From: Prillingera fragicola
Taxonomy: Eukaryota; Basidiomycota; Tremellomycetes; Trichosporonales; Trichosporonaceae
Assembly (NCBI GenBank): GCA_002335605.1
Contig: BEDY01000007.1
Coordinates: 62,001-126,000, forward strand
DNA length: 64,000 nt
Direction of reading: 5' to 3'
Both the position numbers and the translations under genes were made by a program. Shown here one piece after another: positions 11,006 to 21,826 of this stretch; position 1 is the stretch's first letter; each line of letters starts with the position of its first letter. The notes beneath the pieces are model-generated. The model made no database searches. It was given only the letters and a program-made list of their open reading frames with translations, and was not told the origin of the DNA.

Positions 11006-12221
11006 CTAGAGCTTTGCCTTCTTCTGCTCACGCAGCTTTTGCCTGGCTCCAATAGCGCGCCCGACCTTGGACTCGTTGTTGATGCCAATAGTCTTGGTGA
11101 GCCAGTTGCCGGACTCGACCAGCGTGTCGAGGTTGACACCAGTGTCGTAGCCAAGCTTCTGAAGCGCATAGACGACGTCCTCGGTGGCGACATTTCCGGT
11201 CGCTCCAGGCGAGTAGGGGCATCCGCCGAGGCCGGCCAGGGATGAGTCGACAATACGCAGACCCATGGGGAGGAGAGCGAGAATGGAGGGAACAGCCATG
11301 TTGAACGTGTCGTGGCAGTGGGCAGCCATCTTCTCCACGGGAATGCCCGCGTCGAGGAGAGCCTGCCAGAGAGTGGTCCACCTCTCGGGGTCGCCCTCGC
11401 CAGTGGTGTCGCCGAGTGAGACCTCGTAGCAGCCCATGTCCAGAAGCTTGCGCGCAACCTTGACAACATCGGCCGGGTCGGTGGGACCGGCAAAGGGGTC
11501 GGTCATGACGCAAGACACGTAGCCGCGCACGCGGTAGCCCTTCTCGAGAGCCTTCTCAATCACGGGGGGCATGCCGGCCAGGACCTTGTCGACGGACGCG
11601 TTCATGTTGGCCTTGGAGAAGCCCTGCAGTGTCAGTGACGGTGGTTCGCATGATCCGCCGCAGTCTGCTCACCTCGGTTGCGGAAACGAACAGGGCAATC
11701 TCATTAGTCAGCGGCTTGTCGCCAGTCTGCTTGGCCTCGAGCTCCAGCAAGCCCTGCATGCCGCGGAGGTTGGGGACGAGGACGGGGTAGTAGACGTCCT
11801 TGCCTAGGGGAGGGAGGGTAGGTAGCAATGCTGCGCCGTCGGCCATCTGCATTTGTCAGCAACTCGCACAACTTCGAGCTCCACGGCATGCCACGCACCT
11901 GGGGAACACGGTCTGGGCGGACAAAGCTCGCAACTTCAATAACCTTGAGACCCGACTCCAGGAGCTTCTCAACCAGCTGCTGCTTGACTTTTGTGGGGAC
12001 AGCAGGAGGCGGCAGGTTCTGCAGGCCGTCACGGGGCGAGACCTCGACGATCCTGAACTGTCAGTACAATGTGCGCTGTCAGTGTGCGTTATGACGTACC
12101 TGACAAACTTGTCACCATGGTTCTGGGCGACAGTGGATGCGAGACGCATGGCGCCGGGCGCCGCTGCGCGCCATGCGCGAGGGGCTGTCGAGAAAAGGTG
12201 CTGACGGACGAGGGGGATCAT
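11006..12221 (-). CDS. Hydroxymethylglutaryl-CoA lyase, mitochondrial/peroxisomal
   Basis: Four exons on the minus strand (12221-12100, 12052-11899, 11846-11673, 11623-11006) give about 355 residues. After a basic leader (MIPLVRQHLFSTAPRAWR) comes the HMGL-like TIM barrel with EVSPRDGLQN near the N-terminus and the active-site G-loop GLGGCPYSPGATGN near the C-terminus, which carries the catalytic Cys. The enzyme cleaves HMG-CoA to acetoacetate and acetyl-CoA in leucine breakdown and ketone-body formation. The leader predicts mitochondrial import. The C-terminus QKKAKL fits PTS1, recalling human HMGCL, which is dual-localised through a C-terminal CKL. It is transcribed divergently from the p47 gene. 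Confidence 0.94.
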
Positions 12222-12643
12222 GGCAGGGTGGGGAGAGTGTGCGATGGGAGACTCGTCGAGGTGGGGAGGTGTGTTTAGTGCTTATGTCCTGTTTCGATGA
12301 GGTGTATTTGGCAGTAGGAGTTAGAGAGGAATGATCAATGATGAGAGAGGGACAGGAATATAGGACCCACGCAGATACGCGGACGAGAAGAGAGTGAGAT
12401 GTAGCTGCATGATCCGAACTCCGCATTCCGGATCACATCGCCAACCCCGGGTCATGTGGAGCCCCAGCGTGGCGGAGTTTAAAGGGGCGGACGGGGTAAA
12501 CTCCAATTTGATCCCGGTTTCCATGTGTTATAAGCGTGTACTCCACGTGTTTAAAATACTTCCGCGGATGTGATTGCGCGCTGGCGTCATTGTACAAGCA
12601 GTGACCTTGCTGTTCAAGTTCATCCACTGCACCTCAAAGTACA
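12222..12643. promoter_or_regulatory. Divergent promoter, HMG-CoA lyase / p47
   Basis: A 422-nt region between two divergent start codons; no coding signal is seen. It must hold both 5' UTRs and promoters. No specific operator is assigned. Confidence 0.55.
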
Positions 12644-14132
12644 ATGCCTGGACTCAACGCAAAGCAGGAAGGTAAACAGACATACCTAGAGAACTGCTGC
12701 TGACAGTAGACATTGACAACTTTGTCGCCATCACTCAAGCGACCCCTGCAGAGGCTGAGCGCTTCCTCGCAGACGGTGTGACTCTCGAGGTACGCCCTTC
12801 CTTCAGCAGTGCATAGCGAGCTAACACTGCCAGGGCGCGATCGAGGACTTCTTTGCTGCTCAGACGGCCGGTGGAGCTCCTGCTGCTGCTGCCGGCGCAG
12901 AGGCAGAGGACGAGGACGAGCTGGACGCAGCTCTGGCCGCCAGTATGGGTGACAGCGCGCCTGCACCTGCTGCCGCGCCCAGTGGCGGGCAGACAATGGG
13001 TGGAGGCGCGGCAGAGGCTCTGCCTGCTGGCTGGGGAGCGCCGCGTCGTGCTGGTGGCATGGCCACGCTGGACTCGTTGGTGAGTGTGCATGTGGCGTGT
13101 TGAGTGGCGACTGACTTGCAGAACCGCGAGGCGTCGCCAGATGAGGACGACCCGCGCCGTCGCAACGAGCTCTACACGGGTGGAGAGCGTAGTGGTCTTG
13201 CTGTTCAGGGTCCCCCAGGACAGGGCGAGGGCGGGCGTGGTCTTGTCAGCGACATTCTCCAGCAGGCTCGCGAGTGAGTCCCCTTCCTCTGAACTTGTGC
13301 TGACAATGAGTGCCGGACCTGGTATCGACCTCGACGCGCCGCCACCACCCCGCAACCCCTGGGGTGGTGTCGGCAACACTCTTGGCTCTGAAGACACTCC
13401 TAGCGTGCAGGTCGGCGGCCGTGCTCCCCGCGCTCAGCGAGTGCCTGGAGCTTTTGGTGGCGAGGCTGGTGACGACGAGGACGAGGAGGACGACGAGGGC
13501 TCTGGCGAAACTGTCCAGCGCCGCGTGACATTCTGGCGCGACGGCTTTAGCATCGAGGACGGCGAGCTCTACCGCTACGACGTTCCTGCCAACCAGGAGC
13601 TGCTCCAGATGATCCACGCCGGCCGTGCCCCGCTCAGCCTGTTCAACGTGCGGTACGACCAGCCGCTGCAGCTCGTCATCGACCAGAAGACTGAAGAGGA
13701 CTACAAGCCTCCTCCCAAGGCGCCGATGAAGGCGTTTGAGGGCGGTGGTAACAGGCTCGGCTCGGCGGATGACGTGCCTTCAACTTCCGCTGCAGCAGCT
13801 GCTCCAGCTGCTGCTGCCCCCGCCGCCACCGCTTCCGCCCCAGAGATCAAGGTCGACGCGTCCAAGCCCTCGACGAGCATCCAGCTGCGCATGGGCGACG
13901 GCTCGCGTCTGGTCGTAAAGGTCAACCTGGACCACACTGTCGCGGACCTGCGTGCGCATGTCGCCAAGTGAGTTGACGCGTGCTTGTTGCTTGCGCTAAC
14001 GAGTCCAGCTCGCGCCCTGACCCCCGTCCGTTTGTGCTGCAGACCACCTTCCCGTCGCGCGAGCTGCCTGATGCCGAGACCGTCGAGGAGGCAAAGCTGC
14101 AGAACGCTGTCGTCGTGCAGCGCTTCACCTAG
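12644..14132 (+). CDS. SHP1: Cdc48/p97 cofactor, UBA-SEP-UBX protein (Shp1/p47)
   Basis: Six exons encode about 428 residues. The order is UBA-like (DIDNFVAITQATPAEAERFL, about residues 10-45), a low-complexity acidic/Ala-Gly linker, a SEP domain (RRVTFWRDGFSIEDGELYRY onward, about 238-300), an Ala-rich linker, and a C-terminal UBX domain (about 340-428) with TTFPSRELPD. This is the p47/NSFL1C/Shp1 plan: UBA binds ubiquitin, SEP regulates, and UBX docks on the N-domain of the AAA ATPase Cdc48 in membrane fusion, ERAD and autophagy. The intron before the DAGPGIDLDAPPPP segment uses the unusual acceptor ATGAG, which is needed for frame. The final UBX exon starts within the codon following HVA. 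Confidence 0.92.
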
Positions 14133-14338
14133 GCGTCTGCGAGGCGTGGCGAGGCGTGGACCGACGTGAGTGAGTCGCGCTGAGCGAGACAAGTTGAGCG
14201 TGCGCAGTTTAGTGAAAGAAGAGCCACCATGGCATGAGAAGCGACAGTCATAGACATGATGTACAAAGTGCAGTTCCAGCCGAACATATTATACGACTAA
14301 CATTATAAACCTATTAACAACAGCCCCCACAGACGACC

Positions 14339-15766
14339 TCACGCCGACCACTTTGGATTAACCCACCCGACAAACTCGGCTCCTCCCTTCCTCACCACGC
14401 CAAACGTCTCAAGCAAGAGCCAAAGCACCTGCCTCGGCACCCACGCCAAGAGATACACGACCCCGGCAGCGATCCACCACACGACCTTGCCGAGGGTCGA
14501 GAACAGCGCGCCCATCACCTCATAGCTCGCGTCGACCGCCCGCCTCGCCGCGCGCCACGCCGCGCGGGCCAAGCCCACCACCGCCCCCGGAACGCCGACG
14601 ACGGCCGCCCACACATCCCTGAGCGTCGCGGCGCGCATGCGCATGAGGAGCGAGAGGAGCGCCATGCCCGCCGTGTGCAGGAGCGCGAGCGGGCGCGCGA
14701 GGAGGGTCAGCAGCGCCGTCCCGAGTCGTGCCGCGCTCTCGCGCAGCCACGCGTACACTATCGTCGCGGCTGTGGGGATGGCCTTGACTGCGCGCCAGGT
14801 GCGGTTCGCGGTCGCTGTGGCGGCTTTGCGGAGGAAGGCGGGGGTGGCGCGGGCTGTGCGCCAGAGGGCTCTGGGGAGGGGCTGGACGACTTTCTTGAGC
14901 TCGTACGCCCGTTTCCGGCACCAGGTCGGGAAGGCTGCGCGGTGCTTCCAGCAGTGCTGGGTCGTTTTGGCAATGCGCTTGGCCAGGTTCTTTGGGAGAG
15001 TCCAGAGAAAGTGTTTTGGGAGAGTCCAGATGAAGAACTGTGGAACATACCAGACGAAAAACTTGGCGACGACGTACAGTCCGTCGACGATATCGCGCAT
15101 GCGTTTGTAGGCCCCTGCGTTCGAGTGTTTCCAGCGCTTCATTGCGCCGCCCCTTCGCGCGGGTAGAAAGGCGACAACCTCGGCGTGCCCGCTGTCTACG
15201 GCTAGGCGGAGGGCCATCTGGCCGTCCTCTGCGACGATCGCGTCGTCGGCGCCGCTCTCCATGAGAAGCTTGACAATCACGAGCCGCCCAGCGGCCGCCG
15301 CGATCATGAGCGGCGTCCACGGCGTGTCCGTGGTGGGTGCACGCGGGTCGGGCGACCAGCCGTTGACGTCTGCGCCGAGGTCGAGCAGCAGCTTGGTCAT
15401 GTACGTGTTGCCGTTGGAGATGGCGATATCGAGTGGCGTGCGCAGATTGTAAAGTGAGAACCACGGCTTGCGCACGGGTGACGTCGCGTCAGGCGAGACG
15501 AGGCCGCGCTGGACCAGCTGCGTGACCAGTGCCGTGTTGCTCGTCCCGACCGCGGTGTGCAGGAGCTCCACTACACGACGGCGGCGCTGGGAAACGGACT
15601 TGGATTCGCCGGGAGCGGGCGACGCAGTGGTGAATGGAAAGGGGAGGGGTTCGGCGGCCAAGTCGTCGAGCGACAGGTCGCCAGCTTCGTAGGGGGGGAC
15701 ATCTTCGGTTTCAGTCAGTCGATCAAACGGGTTGGTCGTTATAAACTCGTCGGGAGTGATTGGCAT
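14339..15766 (-). CDS. Ankyrin-repeat protein with amphipathic/hydrophobic C-terminal half
   Basis: A single uninterrupted frame of 475 residues. After an acidic N-terminus, ankyrin-type repeats span about residues 65-205 (TPLDIAISNGNTYMTKLLLDLGADVN, cut here for length, then TPLMIAAAAGRLVIVKLL and MALRLAVDSGHAEVV). Beyond about 230 the protein is rich in Trp, Arg and Ala, with a tandem FIWTLPKHF/FLWTLPKNL repeat and several hydrophobic or amphipathic stretches (VVWWIAAGVVYLLAWVPRQVL near the end). This suggests membrane association, though clean transmembrane helices are hard to place. I recognise no named family beyond ankyrin. The gene converges with p47, about 200 nt from its stop. Function unknown. 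Confidence 0.75.
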   Translation of the reverse strand: MPITPDEFITTNPFDRLTETEDVPPYEAGDLSLDDLAAEPLPFPFTTASPAPGESKSVSQRRRRVVELLHTAVGTSNTALVTQLVQRGLVSPDATSPVRKPWFSLYNLRTPLDIAISNGNTYMTKLLLDLGADVNGWSPDPRAPTTDTPWTPLMIAAAAGRLVIVKLLMESGADDAIVAEDGQMALRLAVDSGHAEVVAFLPARRGGAMKRWKHSNAGAYKRMRDIVDGLYVVAKFFVWYVPQFFIWTLPKHFLWTLPKNLAKRIAKTTQHCWKHRAAFPTWCRKRAYELKKVVQPLPRALWRTARATPAFLRKAATATANRTWRAVKAIPTAATIVYAWLRESAARLGTALLTLLARPLALLHTAGMALLSLLMRMRAATLRDVWAAVVGVPGAVVGLARAAWRAARRAVDASYEVMGALFSTLGKVVWWIAAGVVYLLAWVPRQVLWLLLETFGVVRKGGAEFVGWVNPKWSA

Positions 15767-16550
15767 GGCGAGGACGGGCGCATGGAATAGAAGAGAGTGG
15801 GGAGTGAGGTGGCGAGAAGAGACAAAGGCTCATGTCGACGTGACCATGATGTAGATTGTCGATGCGGGGAACGCGGCTGTGCTGTGGTGGCGTCGATCTC
15901 GGGTATCGGAACCTTCCGAGCAGTGCCAGGCAGTGCACTCACGTGATAAGCTATACCTTGTTATCGACGTGTTCGACGTGGAAGTTATATGCATTGCGGA
16001 ATGCATAGTGCGTGTCATGGCGGCCAACGGGGTGTAGAGACCGCAGTGGAGATGTGTTGGAGCAAGAGTGCAACGTGTGAGGTAATCGTGGAAGCAAGCG
16101 GTCGTGATCATCATCGACGTGCTGCCCAAGATTTCAGTCTCAGTGTCTCTTGGCAGACGGGAATCGCCTCACACTGAGTATAGGCGATCTCCAATCAGCA
16201 TTGCATTCACTGTGGGGGGCTGAGGTGCGGCTCGTGGCGCTGTCGATGATTTGGTTGCGCTGCCCGTGGTGGATCCGCCGGCAGTGATACGATGTCTGAA
16301 TGCTGATGTGATGCAAGACATACAACAAGAGAGACACAGCACTGACGACAGCCTGTCGGATGTCCTCTCTTGCAGGTAAGACATGATTGTAGCGATAGCC
16401 GACCTAGCGATAGCAGTGTACCGGTACGAGACATCGTGGCATCCATCGCACTACGGACTACACTGCATGCCAGGCATCATCGCCATGTTAAAGGCCGGAA
16501 TTGTGACACAACCCCTCGTTCATACCTCGCCATACTCACCAAGTGGAGCA
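15767..16550. promoter_or_regulatory. Divergent intergenic region, ankyrin protein / amidase
   Basis: About 780 nt without a supported gene. An open frame continuous with the amidase extends upstream of 16551 but encodes unfamiliar sequence. The region probably holds both promoters. Confidence 0.45.
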
Positions 16551-18325
16551 ATGGCAGCTGGGAAACTCCATCGACCAGTCGCTGAGGCCATCGCCGCAGC
16601 CCGCGCCGCACGCGACGCGACCATCCCGGCGGAGTACCGCTTGCCAAAGGACGCCGAGATTCCCAACAATCCGACCGAGATTCTGAAAACCTCTGGCATC
16701 TTGAACGCCGACGAGCTCGCCATTCTCGACCTCGACGTCACTGCCCTTGCCGCTGCTATCAGGGTGGAAAAGTACACTGCCGTCCAGACCGCTACGGCAT
16801 ACATCAAGGCCGCCGCGCTAGCGCAGCAAGCCACCAACTGCCTCGCGGAGATGTTTGCGGCCGAGGCGCTTGAACGCGCACAGTGGCTCGACGAGCAGCA
16901 GGCCGCTGGCACCATCGTGGGGCCTCTCCACGGGGTCCCTATTAGCATCAAGGACCACATCAATGTTAAAAACCACGACTCGCCCTCTGCGTTCCTCTCG
17001 CTGGTGGGCAAAATGGTGGCCAAAGAAGACGCCGAGCTCGTCCGCATCCTGCGCGACGCCGGTGCGGTATTCTACTGCAGTACGCTCCGCATGGTGAGGA
17101 ATGGCTGACAGACACTTACGCAGAAACGACCAACCCACAGTCACTCATGCATCTCGAGACAGAGTCCTACCTCGGCATCACTACCTGCCCGTTCAACCGG
17201 GCCCTCAGCGCCGGCGGCAGCAGCGGCGGCGAGGGCGCGCTCATCGGCTTCCACGCCTCACCAATGGGTGTCGGCACTGACATCGGGGGATCAATCCGTT
17301 CGGTGAGGGACTGCCCCAAGTACTGCTGACATTGGCAGCCCGCTGCCAACTGCGGCGTCCACTCGTTCAAGCCGTCTGCCGGCCGCCTGCCGGATGGTGG
17401 CCTCAACGACCCCACGCACTACCCCGGCGACGAGAGTGTGCTGTGTACCCATGGCCCCATGGGTCGGTCGGTGCGCGACATGGAGCTCTACATGAGCGTT
17501 GTCCTGGGCACGGAACCGTGGTTGAAAGATCCCCAGTATGTCGTGGCAGCGCCGTTTGCTAACAAACGAGTATGCTCGCCAAGCCGTGGGGTATACCTAC
17601 GAACAAGAACCGCAAGCTGCGAATCGGGGTGCTGTACGACGACGGCGTCGTCCGTCCCGTCAAGCCCGTCCGCCGTGCCCTCGACGCCACAGTGGGCAAG
17701 CTGAGGGCAAGCGGTAACTTTGAGATTGCACAGTTCAAGCCATACAAATCAGCTGAAAACTGGGACATTCTCGTACGTCGTAAACTCGCACCTTTAAACT
17801 GATACCCAGTCATCCCTGTACTGGCCCGACAACGGCGAGCTAGTCCGCCACCACCTCGCAGCAGGCAACGAGCCCCCGCACCCGCTCACGACCTGGATCC
17901 TCCCCGCGGCCACCCCCAAGCGTGACCTCAAGGACATGCACGAGCTGGTAGCTCGGCGCAACGCCTTCCGCACAGAGTTTGCAGCCTACTGGCGCGCCTC
18001 GGGCGTGGACGCCGTGCTTTCCCCCGTGGGACCGACCCCGGCGCCTCCGCATCGGACGGCCAAGTACTGGGGGTATACGTCGTTTTGGAACTTGGTCAAT
18101 TATCCTGCTGGCGTGTTGCCTACTGGTATGGTTGTCGATCCCGAGGTGGACAGGGAGGAGGGAGGGTACGTCCCCCGGAATGACAGGGAGAGGGAGGTTT
18201 ATGACAGCTATGATGCCGAGGTGGCTCGTGGCGCGCCACTGGGGTTGCAGGTGATTGGGTATGTTGGGCTGGAGGAGGAGGCGTTGGAGGCGTTCAGGCA
18301 GATTGACGAGGTTGTCAACCAGTGA
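16551..18325 (+). CDS. Amidase signature family enzyme (acetamidase-like)
   Basis: The start at 16551 (MAAGKLHRPVAEAIAAA) fits fungal amidases, and several short introns follow. The predicted join at 17079 gives FYCKTTNPQSLMHLETES, the standard family segment. The Ser-cisSer-Lys triad is visible: Lys in GVPISIKDHINV, the cis-Ser region in SAGGSSGGEGALIG, and the nucleophile in GTDIGGSIRSPAAN, which is completed across an intron. The enzyme should hydrolyse an amide to the acid and ammonia, in the manner of fungal acetamidases or general amidases used for nitrogen supply. The true substrate is unknown. No signal peptide is seen. An in-frame extension upstream of 16551 is possible but unsupported. 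Confidence 0.88.
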
Positions 18326-18812
18326 GATACGTAGAGGAACTGGTGATGCAGAAACTGTTTAAGAAAGACCCGAATGTACCCAAACGAGACGGCATGGTCG
18401 CTGTGAGTGTGTGGGTATCACCCGCGCCATGACACCAACCCGAATTCCTTCGTTTTGCTTGGCCGTTCAGTTGGACGTCTGAGTACTGTAGCACCCGTAA
18501 GCACATCAGAAAGGCTGTGGTAGCACGTCAGTCTGTACCTGTGTTATCCACCGCATGACGAGTGAGGATTGCCAAGTCGGGCATGTGCTCGACCACTTGC
18601 TCAAGTGAACAGATAGAGATGGTCTTCCGAACGAGTGATACGATTCCAATGTCCTGGGTGTCTCAAATCGTGGAAGTGGTGTTGGTGGTGCGGTGAGTGA
18701 AGCCAAGGACGTCAAGATAGCATCAGTCAACGGAGAACACAAGTGCGTCCCACTGTGGAGATCATATCCACATGCAGCTCAAACCTATGGACATCAACAA
18801 TAATCACCCAAT
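18326..18812. other. Convergent 3' intergenic region
   Basis: Nothing recognisable lies between the amidase and GlnRS stop codons. Confidence 0.5.
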
Positions 18813-21563
18813 CTAAGCCTTCTTGCCCGTGTCCTCTTTGAGCGCAACAATACGGTTGAGCACAATCTTGTCGCCCTCGGCACGTCCAGGCTTGTCCGTG
18901 TCGACGCAGCCCAGCTTGCTCTCACGGTCAACGGCAAAGTACCCAACACGCATACCCTGGAAACGAATGTTCTCGGGCCCAACAAGCTGGTCGGCGGACG
19001 CGATAGGCTCGTCGGCATGCGCGGGTCCCTCGGCCTCGTGCTTGGCGACAATCTTGTCAGCTTCCGCCTTGGTGGTGGCAACCTCGACCTCGTTCTCCTT
19101 GGCCGCACGGGCCGTGCGCTCCTCCGACTCCTTGCGGGCGTCACTGATAGCGCGCGACGCGACGGTGTAAAAGGCGGGCTCAATAACGGCGTTGGTGAAC
19201 ACCTCGAGCGAGCACGAGTCGACGTCCGACTCGTAGTCGGCGGGAGGAGGGTCGTGCTTGAACAAGGGGTGGAAGTAGCGGACCTCGTCGACCTTGATGG
19301 CGTCCGGCACGTTGACCCACTGGATGTAGGCCTTGGGCTTCTTGGCATTACCGTCGTCCTCCAAACGGGCGGTGATCTCGGTGACCTTGCCGCTGGCATC
19401 GGTCTTGTACGAGGTACAGGTGACGGGGAAGGGTGCCTTGAAGAGACCAACAGTCTTTCCAGGGGCGAGACGGAAGTAGTCAGGCGAGTCCTCGATACGG
19501 AAGTCGTCGGCGTCAATGTAGACCTCCTTGGTGAAGCTGGTCTTGACGGTGCCCATGGCAGGCACCTTGGGGTGGACGGGCACCTCGACAGGGACACGGT
19601 AGTCATCGGCAACGTTCTCAATGATGAGGCGAACTGGGTTGAGGACCATCATGAGACGAGGAACAGTGTCCTCGAGGTAGCGGCGAACAGTCGACTCAAA
19701 CTTCTGGAGCTGGGTCTCCGAGACAAAGGTGGTGACACCGAGGTCCGAAACAAAGTTGAGCAGCGCTCCAGGAGGGATACCACGACGACGGAGAGCAATG
19801 ATGGTGTAGAGACGGGGGTCGTCCCAGTCCTTGACGAGACTACTCTCAACCAGCTTGCGCACCTTGCGCTTGGACAGGAAAGTGCCCTGGAGGTTGAGAC
19901 GAGCAAACTCGTACTGGCGGGGCTTGTACACCTCGAGAGCGTCGCAGAGCCACTCGTACGACTCGCGAGCTTGCACGAACTCAGTAGTGCAGAGAGAGTG
20001 GGTAATGTTCTCAAACGAGTCACACAAGCAGTGGGTAAAGTCGTAGGTAGGGTAGATCTCTGCACGGGTTAGCATTACCGAGGACACTGTACTCACTCCA
20101 GGTGTCGCCGGTGCGGTGGTGAGGCGTCTTCTTGACACGGTAGGCGACCGAGTCCCACATGTAGGGATTGCCGCTGGTAAGGTCCATCTTCATACGCAAG
20201 CACGCGGCACGCTCAGCGTACTCGCCGTTCTTCATGCGCTCAAACTCGCGCAAGCTCTCCTCGACAGGGCGGTCACGGTGCTCACAAGCGGTAGGGTTGC
20301 CGTGGCCACCGCCGCGGTCCGCCTTGATCTTCTCGGCGTCACAGGTGCACACGTACGCCTTTCCACGACGAGTAAGCTCGACAGCGAGCTCGTGCAACCT
20401 TGCAAAGTTATCACTCGAGTAGGTGATTCGCCAGGGCTCGAATCCGAGCCAGCGGACAGTGTCGAGAATCGACTGGAAGAAGCGGCCCTCCTCTGCGTCA
20501 GGGTTGGTGTCGTCGAATCGCAAATACGTCCTTCCGCCGTGGAACTTTGCGTAACCAAAGTCGACCATGATGGCCTTGACGTGACCAATGTGGAGGTACC
20601 CGTTGGGCTCGGGAGGGAAACGCGTGTAGACCTTGCCCTCGGTCCACGCCAGGTGCTGGGCCTTGAGCTCGGGGTTGATCTGGGGGTTCCCTCCCACGTC
20701 ATGGAACTCGGACAAAAAGCCCTCGCGGAAAATGTTGGTGGGGATGCTGGGGGCGGTGGAAGGAGCGGCGACAGCGGCGGCCGAGGTCGAGGCAGCAGCT
20801 GCTGGAGCTGCCTTAGGTGCCTTTGAGGCAGCCTTGGTGCGCGCAAGAAGGTCAGCACGCGCCTTGGCAGCCTCCTCCTTGCTGCCGAATAGCTCAGTGA
20901 ACAGGTCGTCGACCGACTTCTTGACATCTGCAGTGTTGGCCCACCTGCTTATCAGTGCCTGCCAACAAGGTGTCCGAGCTCACTTGAGATCAGAGGAGCC
21001 ACTCTTGATACCGCCCACGAAGGGTCCAAGATCGGTCCAGCTAGCCGGAGGCTTGGGGTGGCTGGCAATGTACTCTTTCAACAATGCTGGGACCTGGTCC
21101 GCGGTGATGTTGATTCCTAAAGTCAACACACAGCGGTGCGAGCGTACTCACCAACGCCTGATGCCTTATCGAACGCGGCCGCGTCGACAGCACCCGCATT
21201 ACCCTCAAGATACTTGACGGCGGCTAGCTTATCAGTACAGTCCACCGAACATTAGTGCCACTCACCAGCCACCTGGTCGGGCGACTTGAGGTCGCCGGCA
21301 ACAATACGGTCGAGGACATACTTGCGCTGCTCAGGTGCGAGCTTGGCACCAGCAGAGGAGAGCTTGACGAGGGCGTTGGCCTGCTTCTCCTCAAACGTCT
21401 TTCCGGCAAGACCGTTCTCCTCAACCAGTGCCTTGAAGGCATTTCCAGACTTTGGTGTGCGTACGAGCTCAGTTGCGGCATTGTTGCTGAGACCGAGGTC
21501 CGAGAACGACTTGATGAGAGCTGCGTTCTCGGGCTTTGTGGGGTCAAACTTGGCAGCGGGCAT
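18813..21563 (-). CDS. GLN4: Glutaminyl-tRNA synthetase, cytosolic
   Basis: A multi-exon minus-strand gene starting at 21563. It has the N-terminal Yqey-like helical domain of eukaryotic GlnRS ([19 protein letters not shown]), then an Ala/Lys-rich linker, then the class I catalytic domain with [14 protein letters not shown] (the HIGH motif) and [18 protein letters not shown]. The KMSKS-equivalent is FLSKRKV, as usual in GlnRS. The C-terminal anticodon-binding beta-barrel includes [11 protein letters not shown] and [13 protein letters not shown]. It charges tRNA-Gln in the cytosol. At least five exons are needed. Two small ones (about 21228-21152 and 21118-20988) connect the N-terminal and catalytic parts. 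The 264-nt gap to the next gene is a divergent promoter. Confidence 0.94.
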
Positions 21564-21826
21564 GATGATATGTGCCCCTGTAGATATTGATCAGGGGCTG
21601 AAAGAGCAGTGGGAATGCGAGAGAGTGGGTGGCGACAGGAGCAAGTTGATGATGATGAACAACAAAGAAGTAGGTCGAGTCGAGCATCACACCTCCCATT
21701 GTGACTTTTGGTGCACCCAAATCACGTGGTCCACGTGGCAATTTACTTCCGTCCTCCACTGGACTGGCCGACGTTTGTGCCATCGACACTGTAGACTCTT
21801 TGGCCATTTCACCATCCATTCACGAC
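21564..21826. promoter_or_regulatory. Divergent promoter, GLN4 / zinc-finger coiled-coil gene
   Basis: 263 nt between divergent start codons. The palindromic CACGTGG at 21723-21729 followed by CACGTGG at 21732-21738 gives two E-box-like CACGTG/CCACGTGG motifs, candidate bHLH-type binding sites. Confidence 0.5.

Noticed and set aside
19017..20072. 351-codon plus-strand frame
   Set aside because: Antisense shadow of GlnRS.
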